Shown in pieces: positions 24,452 to 35,633 of a DNA stretch of 61,698 nt (positions within the stretch are counted from its first letter, which is position 1; every line of letters starts with the position of its first letter). The notes beneath the pieces were generated by a model. It made no database searches and was not told the DNA's origin. It saw only the letters and a program-made list of their open reading frames with translations. Position numbers and translations under genes: made by a program. Source of the stretch: Chlamydiae bacterium CG10_big_fil_rev_8_21_14_0_10_42_34 (GTDB lineage: Bacteria > Chlamydiota > Chlamydiia > Chlamydiales > SM23-39). The stretch spans positions 1 through 61,698 of the forward strand of contig PFAD01000008.1 of the NCBI GenBank assembly GCA_002773795.1. Reading direction: 5' to 3'.

Positions 24452-25072
24452 TTATGCTGCGATTTGAAAATATTCTTTTACAAGAAGTAAAATTCCATTT
24501 GTCAACATCTGAACGCCAATTAAGCAAACAAGCATTCCACCGAGACGCTCAACAGCAACGAGTCCTTTTTCGCCAAGGAGTTGCTTGATGTACGAGCCAA
24601 GCAATAGGATCAGTAAAGAGGGGACCCAGGCTGCGAAAGTAGCTCCCGCAACTAAGAAGGCGCTGCCAGTTTCGTGGGCGTAAAGCATGACTGTTGTGAT
24701 AGCGCCAGGGCCCGTAATTACGGGAATGGCTAAAGGGATAATCATTGGTTCGCTTTTAAGCGCTTTGTCTTCACCGTCGGTTGGAGCGGGGAAGATCATC
24801 ATCAAGGAGATGAGGAATAAAAGGACGCCACCTGCGATAGCGATAATTGGGCGGGTAATTCCGAGAACCATTAAAATATCATCTCCAAAGAACGTAAATA
24901 GGAGGAGAATGACAAGGGCGACCGTAAGTTCTCTAAAAATGATCATGAGCTGGCGCTTTTGGTCGAAGCGGGCAAGCATAGCCAAAAAGAGGGGGATTTG
25001 TCCTGTTGCATTGATCACGAAAAAAATGGCTGCAGCAATTGTTAAAAATCCTGCATCTGGGGCTATGTTCAT
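24452..25072 (-). CDS. MarC family integral membrane protein
   Basis: A 206-residue inner-membrane protein with six predicted helices. It fits the MarC/UPF0056 family (YhgN-like): the first helix carries FFVINATGQIPLFLAML and the central segment PLAIPVITGPGAITTVMLYA holds the conserved P-x2-x-GPG signature. The family's function is not established; the early link of MarC to multidrug resistance was withdrawn. The gene is convergent with hflX and divergent from mtaB. Confidence 0.9.
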   Translation of the reverse strand: MNIAPDAGFLTIAAAIFFVINATGQIPLFLAMLARFDQKRQLMIIFRELTVALVILLLFTFFGDDILMVLGITRPIIAIAGGVLLFLISLMMIFPAPTDGEDKALKSEPMIIPLAIPVITGPGAITTVMLYAHETGSAFLVAGATFAAWVPSLLILLLGSYIKQLLGEKGLVAVERLGGMLVCLIGVQMLTNGILLLVKEYFQIAA

Positions 25073-25157
25073 AAAAAAAACTCAAATTTGATTGTTGCGG
25101 CAGCTATCTTATCCTAGTGCTTGGTTTTTTGCAAAGACCCTGGCATACTATTGGGCC

Positions 25158-26393
25158 ATGAAGAAGTTTAAAGTTGTTACTCTCGGGTGTAGAACCAATC
25201 AATATGAGTCCCAAGGATACACGGATCAGCTCAGGAAAATGGGCTACGCTCCAGCATCTGATGGGGAAAAGGCCGACCTTTGCATCGTAAACACCTGCAC
25301 AGTCACTGAAAGTGCCGATAGCTCCTCTAGGCATCAGATACGCTCTCTTTTGAAAGAGCATCCCAATGCCAAAGTGACCGTAACAGGATGTATGGCAGAG
25401 AGCGCCTCAGAGCTTCTTCACCAAATGGATCAAAGGATCCAGATCGTCCCAAATGCGCAAAAAGAGAGATTGATCGATCAGATTTTTCCCGAGGAGGAAA
25501 ACCTCCCTGAGTTCAATATCGAAGCCTTCGATGCCCACACTCGCGCATTTGTCAAAGTCCAAGATGGATGTAACTCGTATTGTACATACTGCATTATCCC
25601 CTATGTTCGAGGAAGATCCAGATCGCGCCAAATTAAAGAAATTGTCAAAGAGGTCGAAGGGCTTGTTGCTAATGGATACAAAGAAGTCGTCATCACAGGG
25701 ATCAATGTGGGGGATTTTGATGGCGGAGGGACACTGGCCGATCTTGTTCGAGCCATTGATGCGGTAGAAGGATTGAAACGACTTAGAATTTCATCCATTG
25801 ATCCAGATGAAATCGATGAAGATTTGGCAGATGCTGTAATCCATGGGAAAACGACATGTCCGAGCATGCATATTGTTTTGCAGGCCGGATCAAATGTTGT
25901 TTTGAAGCGGATGAATCGTAAATATACAAAGCAAATTTTTATCGATACTGTTGAACGGATGGTTCGGAAAAATCCAGATTTTACGGTAACTACCGATATC
26001 ATTGTGGGATTCCCTGGAGAAACAGAGGGCGATTTTGCCGAGACACTCGATCTCATCACCCAAGTAAAATTTGCCAAAGTCCATATGTTCCCCTACAGCC
26101 CAAGAAAAAGGACACGTGCAGCCCTTTATCCAAATAAAATTCCGCATGATGTAATTCGTCAAAGAAAGCAAGAGCTCCTCCGATTGGCGGAAAAAACAGC
26201 ATTTGAATTAAGAGAGCGGTTTGTTGGTCGAACCATGCAAGTACTTTTAGAAAGTGAGACAAAAGCGGGATATATTTCTGGGCACACTGCAAATTTCTTG
26301 CGTGTTTGGGTCCCTATTGGCGATCATAAACAAAACGATTTAATTGATGTGAAATTGGTAAGCAATGAACCTGATGGGTTGGTGGGGATATGA
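25158..26393 (+). CDS. mtaB: tRNA (N6-L-threonylcarbamoyladenosine37) methylthiotransferase MtaB
   Basis: A 411-residue radical-SAM methylthiotransferase converting t6A37 to ms2t6A37 in tRNA. It begins with the UPF0004 domain (VVTLGCRTNQYES, then NTCTVTESADSSSR, then VTGCMAE), whose three Cys bind the auxiliary cluster. The radical-SAM motif is C-x3-C-x2-C in GCNSYCTYCIIPYVRGRSRS, and a TRAM domain ends the protein. CRTNQYES and CTVTESA separate it from MiaB, which is encoded separately at 38845-40185. I chose the ATG at 25158, since upstream codons align to nothing. It overlaps the next gene by 4 bp. Confidence 0.93.
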   Translation: MKKFKVVTLGCRTNQYESQGYTDQLRKMGYAPASDGEKADLCIVNTCTVTESADSSSRHQIRSLLKEHPNAKVTVTGCMAESASELLHQMDQRIQIVPNAQKERLIDQIFPEEENLPEFNIEAFDAHTRAFVKVQDGCNSYCTYCIIPYVRGRSRSRQIKEIVKEVEGLVANGYKEVVITGINVGDFDGGGTLADLVRAIDAVEGLKRLRISSIDPDEIDEDLADAVIHGKTTCPSMHIVLQAGSNVVLKRMNRKYTKQIFIDTVERMVRKNPDFTVTTDIIVGFPGETEGDFAETLDLITQVKFAKVHMFPYSPRKRTRAALYPNKIPHDVIRQRKQELLRLAEKTAFELRERFVGRTMQVLLESETKAGYISGHTANFLRVWVPIGDHKQNDLIDVKLVSNEPDGLVGI

Positions 26394-27355
26394 GTATTAA
26401 AATTGCTGAAAGGCTACGACCTTTTTCCCATACGCCAGGGGCCTCTTGCGTGATTCCGGGAACTTGCTCTGTGATCGAAGCATTTCCTACATTGCTTCGC
26501 TTGGGTGATCACGAACATAAACTCGATTTAACAGGCCCTGTTTTAGATTTTACCCTGCTTCAGGATTTAGAAAAGCACTGTGTATTTGTCTTTGGCAAAG
26601 CGAAAGAAGGCTATTTTCGCCTTTGTATTCGTGCAAATGATACCGGTTTTGAAATCGAAGCAGAAAAAGGTCCTGTCAAAAGCACATTCATTCGTAAAGA
26701 AGTAGAGTTTGTCCCTAAAGCCCCTTTTGAAAGGCTCTCTTTAGGCTCTCATAAAGTGCAAGATTGGGATCTTGTCCAAAGGCGTTTTGATTTAAAAGAG
26801 ATCTTGCCGATCTTTTTTTGTTTGGGTCAAAAAATTCCTCTTTTGCCACCACAACCTCTAACAGGAACGGCGCAACTTCTCAAGTTACCCGAATCTCGCA
26901 GCCATCTTGCACAAGCTCTGGAAGCTTTTTTTAAAGCAGCATTTTCTCAAATACTTGTTCCTCGCCTGACGGATGATCAGCACCAGGGATTTATTCCTGA
27001 TGAGCCTGCAAAGGGAGATCGTTTTTTTCTCATTCAAGAGGGGGCGAAAATGGTTCGAGGTCTCTTTTTCAAGCAAAACGATCGAAGACTTTCATTTCTG
27101 CCTCATCTACCAGTCTCCTTTGATTCGGGAAGATTCGTTGGTGTGAATGCACCTGGTATTGGAAACATTGATCTCGAATGGACAAAAAAGCAGATTCGGC
27201 GCGTTCATATCAGAGCAACTTCATCGGGTGAGGTGATCTTAGACCTTCCGAAAGAGATCAAAACGTACCGAGTGGGCAAGAAGAAACGCAAAAGCTCTGA
27301 GCCACTGCTTCTTGAGGCAAATACGACCTATTTGCTCGATCGATTTGAAAAATGA
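26390..27355 (+). CDS. Hypothetical protein upstream of glgB
   Basis: A 321-residue soluble protein, co-translated with mtaB (ATGA overlap) and 36 bp ahead of glgB. It seems to be mostly beta-strand: an N-terminal region with ASCVIPGTCSVIEAFPTLLR and a C-terminal stretch (RVHIRATSSGEVILDLP, then LLEANTTYLLDRFEK) that recalls the C-terminal beta-sandwich of some glycoside hydrolases. No active site is evident. Chlamydiaceae also have an unknown gene just before glgB, so a conserved link to glycogen handling is possible. Function unknown. Confidence 0.7.
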   Translation: MSIKIAERLRPFSHTPGASCVIPGTCSVIEAFPTLLRLGDHEHKLDLTGPVLDFTLLQDLEKHCVFVFGKAKEGYFRLCIRANDTGFEIEAEKGPVKSTFIRKEVEFVPKAPFERLSLGSHKVQDWDLVQRRFDLKEILPIFFCLGQKIPLLPPQPLTGTAQLLKLPESRSHLAQALEAFFKAAFSQILVPRLTDDQHQGFIPDEPAKGDRFFLIQEGAKMVRGLFFKQNDRRLSFLPHLPVSFDSGRFVGVNAPGIGNIDLEWTKKQIRRVHIRATSSGEVILDLPKEIKTYRVGKKKRKSSEPLLLEANTTYLLDRFEK

Positions 27356-27367
27356 GTTTCATTTTTC
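27347..27367. repeat. Perfect inverted repeat at the glgB upstream junction
   Basis: GAAAAATGA and TCATTTTTC pair perfectly around a GTT loop, covering the stop codon of the gene before glgB. It may be a weak attenuator or processing hairpin; the stem is AT-rich. Confidence 0.35.
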
Positions 27368-27391
27368 AGCCATTTGCGCTACCTTCCACCT

Positions 27392-29500
27392 ATGATGTCA
27401 ACACAGGCAAATGGCTCTCCAGACCTGGCCCTTTTAGCTGAGGGTCGGCACCACAATCCGCACCATTTTCTCGGACTCCACGAGACACCGAATGGACAGG
27501 TAATTCGTCTATGGCGCCCTGGTGCAAAAGAGATTTATTTAGAAGTTTTAGGGCAAATAGTTCAGGCCACTCAAGTAGCAAGTGTTGGTCTTTTTGAATA
27601 TGCCCTTTCTACAAAGATTCAACCCAACGATTACCGGATCTATCATCTAAAGGGAATGTTAGCGCACGACCCTTATGCGAGCTTACCGACATTTGGTGAA
27701 ATGGACGCCTTTTTATTTAATAAAGGGTGTCACTACAAACTCTATACTGTCTTGGGATCAAATGTAAAAGAGACGGGGACCCAGTTTGCCGTTTGGGCAC
27801 CGAGCGCCCGCAGTGTCAGTTTGGTGGGAGATTTTAATGATTGGGATGGCCGCATCTGTCCGATGAGAAGTATGGGTGCATCAGGAGTTTGGGAGATTTT
27901 TATACCGGGACTTGCCCAAGGTGAAAGATATAAATTTGAGATTCGCACGCGCGAAGGATTCCTTCGAATCAAAAGTGATCCGATGGCTTTTTACTCAGAA
28001 CTGCGCCCGAAAACAGCATCGGTCACTTATAACGTAGATGACTATCAGTGGAAAGATGCAAACTGGAAAAAAGGCGCGCTAAACCAGCCAATGAATGTGT
28101 ATGAAGTTCATTTAGGCTCATGGCGTCAATATGGCACTGAGTTTCCAAATTATCGCCAAATCGCAGTTGATCTCGCGAAGTATTGTAAAGAGATGGGCTT
28201 TACTCATGTTGAGCTCCTCCCCGTGATGGAGCACCCATTGGATGAATCCTGGGGTTACCAAGTGACAGGATTTTTTGCTGCGACGAGTCGCTTTGGTACG
28301 CCGACAGATTTTCAGTTTTTTGTCGATCATATGCACCAAGAGGGGATTGGTGTTTTCCTCGATTGGGTACCAGCCCACTTCCCCACAGATGAATTTTCGC
28401 TCAATCGCTTTGATGGAACAGCGATGTATGAGCACGAAGATCCAAAAAAAGGGATCCATCCCCACTGGCATACTGCGATCTTTAACTATGGGCGCAAAGA
28501 AGTGACGAACTTTTTGATTGCAAGCGCTCTATTTTGGCTAGATAAGATGCATATCGATGGTCTTCGCGTCGATGCAGTTGCCTCTATGCTCTATCTCGAT
28601 TATGGAAGACAGCCTGGTGAGTGGATCCCAAATCCCGATGGAAGTAACTTTAATATCGAAGCCATTGAGTTCATCAAGCACCTCAATTCAATCGTTCATG
28701 AGAAGTTTCCTGGCGCACTTATGATCGCTGAAGAGTCATCCTCTTATATTGGAGTCACTCATCAAGAGGGCCTTGGCTTTGATCTAAAGTGGAATATGGG
28801 ATGGATGAATGATACCTTGCGCTATTTTTCCAAAGATCCCATCTACCGAAGTCACCACCAAAATGAGCTAACATTTAGTCTCCTCTACGCTTTTTCTGAA
28901 AAGTTCATGTCGGTACTTTCTCATGATGAAGTGGTCCATGAGAAAAAGAGCCTTTTAAACAAGATGCCGGGGCCTGATTGGCAAAAATTTGCCAATGTGC
29001 GCCTTCTTTATAGCTATTTCATCTGTCACCCTGGCAAAAATCTGATCTTCATGGGAGCAGAAGTTGGACAGTGGAATGAGTGGGATTGCAAAGGACAAAT
29101 TGATTGGTACCTACTTCAATTCCCACTTCACCAAGGATTACAAACTTTCGTACGAGAACTGAACCATTTTTACTTAAAACAAGCGCCCCTTTGGGAAAAT
29201 GATTATGAGTGGCAAGGCTACGAATGGATCGATTTTTCAGACGCAAAAAATTCGGTTATTTCATACATGCGAAAAGGGGGAGGCAAGTGCCTTGCCTGCG
29301 TGCATAACTTTACGCCTCAATTCCTCCCTCGATACTTTATACGACTTGGAAATGTGTCGCAAATCTCTGAGGTCTTTAATTCAGATAGTGTTCAGTATGG
29401 GGGCTCGAATAAGCTTAATGGTCAAATTGAGATTTTACCAGATGGCTTTTTTGTCGAGCTTGCGCCTTTGGCTACCATGATCTTCGAAGTTAAATTCTAA
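27392..29500 (+). CDS. glgB: 1,4-alpha-glucan branching enzyme
   Basis: A 702-residue GlgB (GH13) that makes alpha-1,6 branches in glycogen. An N-terminal domain and CBM48 (FAVWAPSARSVSLVGDFNDW) precede the catalytic barrel: EVHLGSW, VELLPVMEHP, GVFLDWVPAHFPTDE, then the nucleophile in GLRVDAVASMLYLDY, the acid in IAEESSS and LSHDEVVH. Length matches the long bacterial form. ATG at 27392 (or 27395) is the first sensible start; no strong ribosome site is seen. Glycogen metabolism is a general trait of Chlamydiae. Confidence 0.95.
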   Translation: MMSTQANGSPDLALLAEGRHHNPHHFLGLHETPNGQVIRLWRPGAKEIYLEVLGQIVQATQVASVGLFEYALSTKIQPNDYRIYHLKGMLAHDPYASLPTFGEMDAFLFNKGCHYKLYTVLGSNVKETGTQFAVWAPSARSVSLVGDFNDWDGRICPMRSMGASGVWEIFIPGLAQGERYKFEIRTREGFLRIKSDPMAFYSELRPKTASVTYNVDDYQWKDANWKKGALNQPMNVYEVHLGSWRQYGTEFPNYRQIAVDLAKYCKEMGFTHVELLPVMEHPLDESWGYQVTGFFAATSRFGTPTDFQFFVDHMHQEGIGVFLDWVPAHFPTDEFSLNRFDGTAMYEHEDPKKGIHPHWHTAIFNYGRKEVTNFLIASALFWLDKMHIDGLRVDAVASMLYLDYGRQPGEWIPNPDGSNFNIEAIEFIKHLNSIVHEKFPGALMIAEESSSYIGVTHQEGLGFDLKWNMGWMNDTLRYFSKDPIYRSHHQNELTFSLLYAFSEKFMSVLSHDEVVHEKKSLLNKMPGPDWQKFANVRLLYSYFICHPGKNLIFMGAEVGQWNEWDCKGQIDWYLLQFPLHQGLQTFVRELNHFYLKQAPLWENDYEWQGYEWIDFSDAKNSVISYMRKGGGKCLACVHNFTPQFLPRYFIRLGNVSQISEVFNSDSVQYGGSNKLNGQIEILPDGFFVELAPLATMIFEVKF

Positions 29501-29527
29501 AAGCCTTTCCTAATAAAACGTTTTATC

Positions 29528-31123
29528 TCAGCAAGAACACAAATGCTTCTGGAGTCTTCTTTTTAAAAAGCGTAGAGCAAGAATATATTGAAATCCATCT
29601 AGATAGGTTTCAAAATCATTTAAAGAGATCTCATCGAGTCGATTACTATGTGTGATTGCGTCGGATACTTCTCGTTTAATATCGACTTTAAGATAGGGTA
29701 AAGAAAAAATAAGGTGTAGTGGGTCTATATCATTGGATCTTCCGGAGTGGATTAGAGCTTTTGCAATTTCGGAGTGGTCTGATCTAGCGGCATTGTAAAA
29801 AGCTTTGCCAAGGAATTTTGAATCGATGTCATTGAACCGTTCGGAGGCAATGACAGCTTCTACAATTTCAAGTTGCCCCTTATAAACAGCAGAGTCCAAA
29901 ATGTCGCCAAGGAGTTCTGGATAAATTTCAGTCGTTCGATCTGGACCAAGGAGAACGACTAAAAATTTGAGACGGCCCATCTTTGCAGCGATGCTCAAAG
30001 ACGTTTTAAGATCGTGTAGGTTCATTTGATTGAATTTTTCAGACCCCCTCAGAAGCTTTACAATATCTAGGTGTCCAGTTTTGATTGCTTCATTTAATGC
30101 CTTTTCAAAATATTCTACATTCATTTGATTGAATTTTTCTGAATTGATAAGGGTCTTTGCCCCATCTAGGCAGCCATTTTTACAGATTTGTGTAAATGCA
30201 AAACCAAAAAAGTTTAGATCGGTTTGATTGAATCTTTCGGAGCGAATCACAAGCTTTAATATTTCAGAATCGCCAAATTTTGGAACATTCCAGAAAAAAC
30301 TCCATAAATTGCTTTCGGAAATTTCATCAGACCTTTGAGAAAGAATCGTTTCAACAGTCTCAAAATTTTCTATGTATGATTGGCGGCAAAAAATTGCACC
30401 TATTTCATTTGCAGGTATCGAAGTGAGCTTTATGATTTCCGGAGGAAGAGGCCTGTCTGGCCAGGTGCTACTTTGGAGGGGGCCTAAAATTAGGGCAAGG
30501 CTCGTGATTCGCTCTAGTATGGGGCTGCTTTCTTCATCGTTCATCCATTCGCGGATCTTTTGAGCATTTTCTCTAAGAGACAGATGCTCAGACTCTAGCT
30601 CCTTTAAAAAATACTTAGCTTCAGGAATTGTGTTTTCATCTGAATTGCAAATTTTGTCAAAAAACTCACAAAGGACCCTTGCTCTTTTTTCGGAAATAGC
30701 GGCCCCGAGCCTATTTTTTTCGAAATAGCTCAATGTTTCAACTGGCTTATCTAGCATTTGATCGCATTCTTGAAGCAATGCTTCAAAATCTTCTGGACTA
30801 AGCTCGGCTAATTCTTCTTTAGATCTAATGACGTTGATGAATTGGTCTGCTTTGATTCCAATTTTAGCTTGTCTAAGGAGACGGTTAGCAATGGCAAGGA
30901 TCCGATCTGCTGGTAATTTAGGGCTCGTATTAGAGATTCTTCCCAACAAGGTCCCATGCAGTGTTTGAAAATGAGCGGGCACGCGCTGTATGCGCGCTTG
31001 CTGCACTGGATTTTCAAAGGCTTTACATGTGCTTCGTAGTTTAGGATATTCGCTTAAGGGCAAGAAACTGAAAGCGTGTGAAAGAGGATCGTTTGAAGGA
31101 ATGGCTGGGGAAAGGTCAATCAT
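29528..31123 (-). CDS. F-box-like protein with ankyrin-like repeats, candidate effector
   Basis: A 531-residue protein. Residues about 10-40 match an F-box (DPLSHAFSFLPLSEYPKLRS, then TCKAF). The C-terminal half (about 260-520) consists of ~38-residue helical repeats of ankyrin type whose consensus is SEKFNQMN followed by AxxxAIKTGHLDIVKLL. F-box proteins recruit SCF ubiquitin ligases in eukaryotes, and such families are expanded in amoeba-infecting chlamydiae, so host ubiquitin targeting is a reasonable inference. The ATG at 31123 lies just behind its tandem paralog. It is convergent with glgB. Confidence 0.8.
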   Translation of the reverse strand: MIDLSPAIPSNDPLSHAFSFLPLSEYPKLRSTCKAFENPVQQARIQRVPAHFQTLHGTLLGRISNTSPKLPADRILAIANRLLRQAKIGIKADQFINVIRSKEELAELSPEDFEALLQECDQMLDKPVETLSYFEKNRLGAAISEKRARVLCEFFDKICNSDENTIPEAKYFLKELESEHLSLRENAQKIREWMNDEESSPILERITSLALILGPLQSSTWPDRPLPPEIIKLTSIPANEIGAIFCRQSYIENFETVETILSQRSDEISESNLWSFFWNVPKFGDSEILKLVIRSERFNQTDLNFFGFAFTQICKNGCLDGAKTLINSEKFNQMNVEYFEKALNEAIKTGHLDIVKLLRGSEKFNQMNLHDLKTSLSIAAKMGRLKFLVVLLGPDRTTEIYPELLGDILDSAVYKGQLEIVEAVIASERFNDIDSKFLGKAFYNAARSDHSEIAKALIHSGRSNDIDPLHLIFSLPYLKVDIKREVSDAITHSNRLDEISLNDFETYLDGFQYILALRFLKRRLQKHLCSC

Positions 31124-31129
31124 ATTCAG

Positions 31130-32305
31130 TTAATTACAGCAGGGGATTAATCTTTTTATTATTAAACGATTTTTTATATTAAATTGAAGTCCGCTTAGGG
31201 GGATATCTCTAGATCTATTTGAGTTGATAAGAACTTCTATAACTTCATTATGGTTATTTTTTGCAGCATTCTTGACTGCCTCCTGAAGATGACGTGGATC
31301 AATTTCACTAAATTTACTGCAATCAATGATCTCATTTACGTCCTCAAGACAGCCGATTTTGGCAGCCTCGTATAGACAAATACCCATAAAGCCACTCGGA
31401 ATGCCATCTTTTACATCATCGGGTAAGACCGCATATATTTTCGCAAAATGACCGTTTGCAGCTGCGCGCGTTACGACAAACCTTGAGTAATGTATGATAT
31501 CGCTTCGCATAAAGGTACTGTGATTAACGATAGCCTCTACCACATCAGCGTGCCCATTTTTTCCGGCCTCTATTAAACAGCTTTCTAAAAGGGGAGAATA
31601 GTTCACCCTATAATCAAGAGGGAGATTTGAAAAAAATTCTTCTGGTAGTTTTCTTTGTATATAACTTTTTGCCCCGCGAGGTGTATCCAGTAAAAATTCA
31701 GCGGGAAACATTCCGTTTTCTTCATTGCTATCGAATTTTAAAACAAACGCAACGACTGGATGTTGGTCTAAAATGTGTTTGTTTTCTTGCTTGTTTACCC
31801 AGTTTCGCAGTTTTTCAGCAGTTTCATAAATTGAGAGATTTTCGGGCTTTAAACTTTCCAAAAGTTGTCTAGCGACGGGAATGCGTTCAAAATAAGAGAT
31901 AAAAAAATGATCTTTCAGGTTGGAAACAGCTGATCCAAGTGCATTTATTTCAGCATAATTTTCAGTTCTCACGCAAGTAAAGGGAAGACTATACTTTGAA
32001 ACGAACCTTTCTAACTCTTTAGGGTTGAGTGCAAGGAGTTCATCTTTTGATTTATTTTCAGAAGCGAGTTCAAGGGCCGTAATGTTGTCAATTCCATATC
32101 CAATAAATTGGCGGGCAATCGCAAGGATCCGATCTGCTGGCATATCGGGGTATCTAGTCGAAATTCTTCCCAACAAGGCCCCACCCATTGTTTTAAAATA
32201 TGTGGGTAGGGCCACTTTGTTAGCTTGCTGAATTGCATTTTCAAAGCCCTCACACTGCCTTCCTAGTTCAGGATACTCGCTGATGGGCAAGAAACTGAAA
32301 AGCAC
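31130..32305 (-). CDS. F-box-like/ankyrin-like protein, tandem paralog
   Basis: A paralog of the next gene downstream: FSFLPISEYPELGRQCEGFE matches its F-box, and LLGRIS with PADRILAIA matches the following segment. It ends with ankyrin-like units (GHADVVEAIVNHS, NNHNEVIEVLINSN). No ATG stands at the expected place: GTG at 32305 cuts into the F-box, while the frame is open upstream, reading ITDTIPTDPLSV, where the paralog has IPSNDPLSH. So the start is non-canonical or has been lost. Six bases separate it from the second F-box gene. Confidence 0.7.
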   Translation of the reverse strand: MLFSFLPISEYPELGRQCEGFENAIQQANKVALPTYFKTMGGALLGRISTRYPDMPADRILAIARQFIGYGIDNITALELASENKSKDELLALNPKELERFVSKYSLPFTCVRTENYAEINALGSAVSNLKDHFFISYFERIPVARQLLESLKPENLSIYETAEKLRNWVNKQENKHILDQHPVVAFVLKFDSNEENGMFPAEFLLDTPRGAKSYIQRKLPEEFFSNLPLDYRVNYSPLLESCLIEAGKNGHADVVEAIVNHSTFMRSDIIHYSRFVVTRAAANGHFAKIYAVLPDDVKDGIPSGFMGICLYEAAKIGCLEDVNEIIDCSKFSEIDPRHLQEAVKNAAKNNHNEVIEVLINSNRSRDIPLSGLQFNIKNRLIIKRLIPCCN

Positions 32306-32410
32306 TGAAAGAGGGTCAGTTGGGATTGTGTCAGTTATCTTTAGAGTTATACGTTTGCCATGGTGTTTAAGAGTCTGAATCTGACCTTTTATAAAGCTAA
32401 CGCTTGTTGT

Positions 32411-33241
32411 CTATAGCTCTAAGCGCATGGTGTGCAATGTGAGCGTTTCTGTGAGTCTCTGTTGCAGAAGATCGTAGCTAGGATCGTTTTCATCTTGAAT
32501 TTGCTTAGATAATTCGAACACCTTATCTATAGATCCTAATAATTTTTCCTCAACTGATCTGTCAGTATTATTGCTAAGACGAGAGCTCAATCTTCCTAAA
32601 ACAGTTGCAAGGGTATCGGCTGTGAATCTTGTCGCCTCGGGGCTTTCGAGGAGAGCTTTTACAATGTCGAATTGATTTTTTTTGGCAGAAGAGCATAAAA
32701 AGTCTCCTAGCTCTTCTTCGCTGTGTCCTTCGGCGAAATTAGATTGAAGATAAGCATAAGCAAACTCGTGAGAGTTTGTGTTTATAGCATGTCTGAAGGC
32801 TTCTTTTACCTGTTCGGCAGTTTCTTCTGTAAGGGTGCTTGGATCGGAAAGGTAGTTAAGGGCCTTTGTCACGTCTGAAGAGTCTCTATTTTTAGCAAGC
32901 TTTAAGGCCTCGTCGAAAAATCCAGCTTTTATGTAACACAAAATATTCCCGCTTAGCTCTTCGATTTCTTTAGTTACAGGAGCCGCCGGTTTTAGAACTC
33001 GAGTTGCTACATTGTTTGTCCTGACTGTGTCCCTTGACCGTCTGACTGTTACACAGATGGGGCGTTCGGGGGTATTTGTACTAACGGGGGTATTTGTACT
33101 AAATCGGGTATTTGTACCAGATGACGGCCTGGGATAAGAGTTTGGAGTTTTTTTTTCTTCTTCTTCTTTTTTTTCCTCATATACTGGAGACGGAACTCTT
33201 TCTCTAAACATAGAATTAATTGGAAATTTGCTAGTTGACAT
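32411..33241 (-). CDS. Hypothetical effector-like protein with helical repeats
   Basis: A 276-residue protein; the ATG at 33241, with AGG at moderate spacing, is preferred to 33265. The N-terminal ~75 residues are disordered: an acidic/Lys block (EEKKEEEEKK) and a small tandem unit (STNTP repeated with NTRF). The C-terminal part has helical, ankyrin-like motifs (SAKKNQFDIVKALLESPEA) like those of the two F-box proteins downstream. Disordered N-terminus plus repeat domain is typical of type III effectors. It probably leads the effector cluster. Confidence 0.65.
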   Translation of the reverse strand: MSTSKFPINSMFRERVPSPVYEEKKEEEEKKTPNSYPRPSSGTNTRFSTNTPVSTNTPERPICVTVRRSRDTVRTNNVATRVLKPAAPVTKEIEELSGNILCYIKAGFFDEALKLAKNRDSSDVTKALNYLSDPSTLTEETAEQVKEAFRHAINTNSHEFAYAYLQSNFAEGHSEEELGDFLCSSAKKNQFDIVKALLESPEATRFTADTLATVLGRLSSRLSNNTDRSVEEKLLGSIDKVFELSKQIQDENDPSYDLLQQRLTETLTLHTMRLEL

Positions 33242-35575
<2,334 letters not shown>

Positions 35576-35633
35576 TTTCCAAAATGAATGATGGGAACTT
35601 ATAGAAGAATTAAAACTACCTTTAGGGAGACTT

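Noticed and set aside
29513-29526. ATAAAACGTTTTAT palindrome after glgB
   Set aside because: AT-rich palindromes of this size occur by chance in such DNA, and there is no T-run to make a terminator in the plus direction beyond its own arm.
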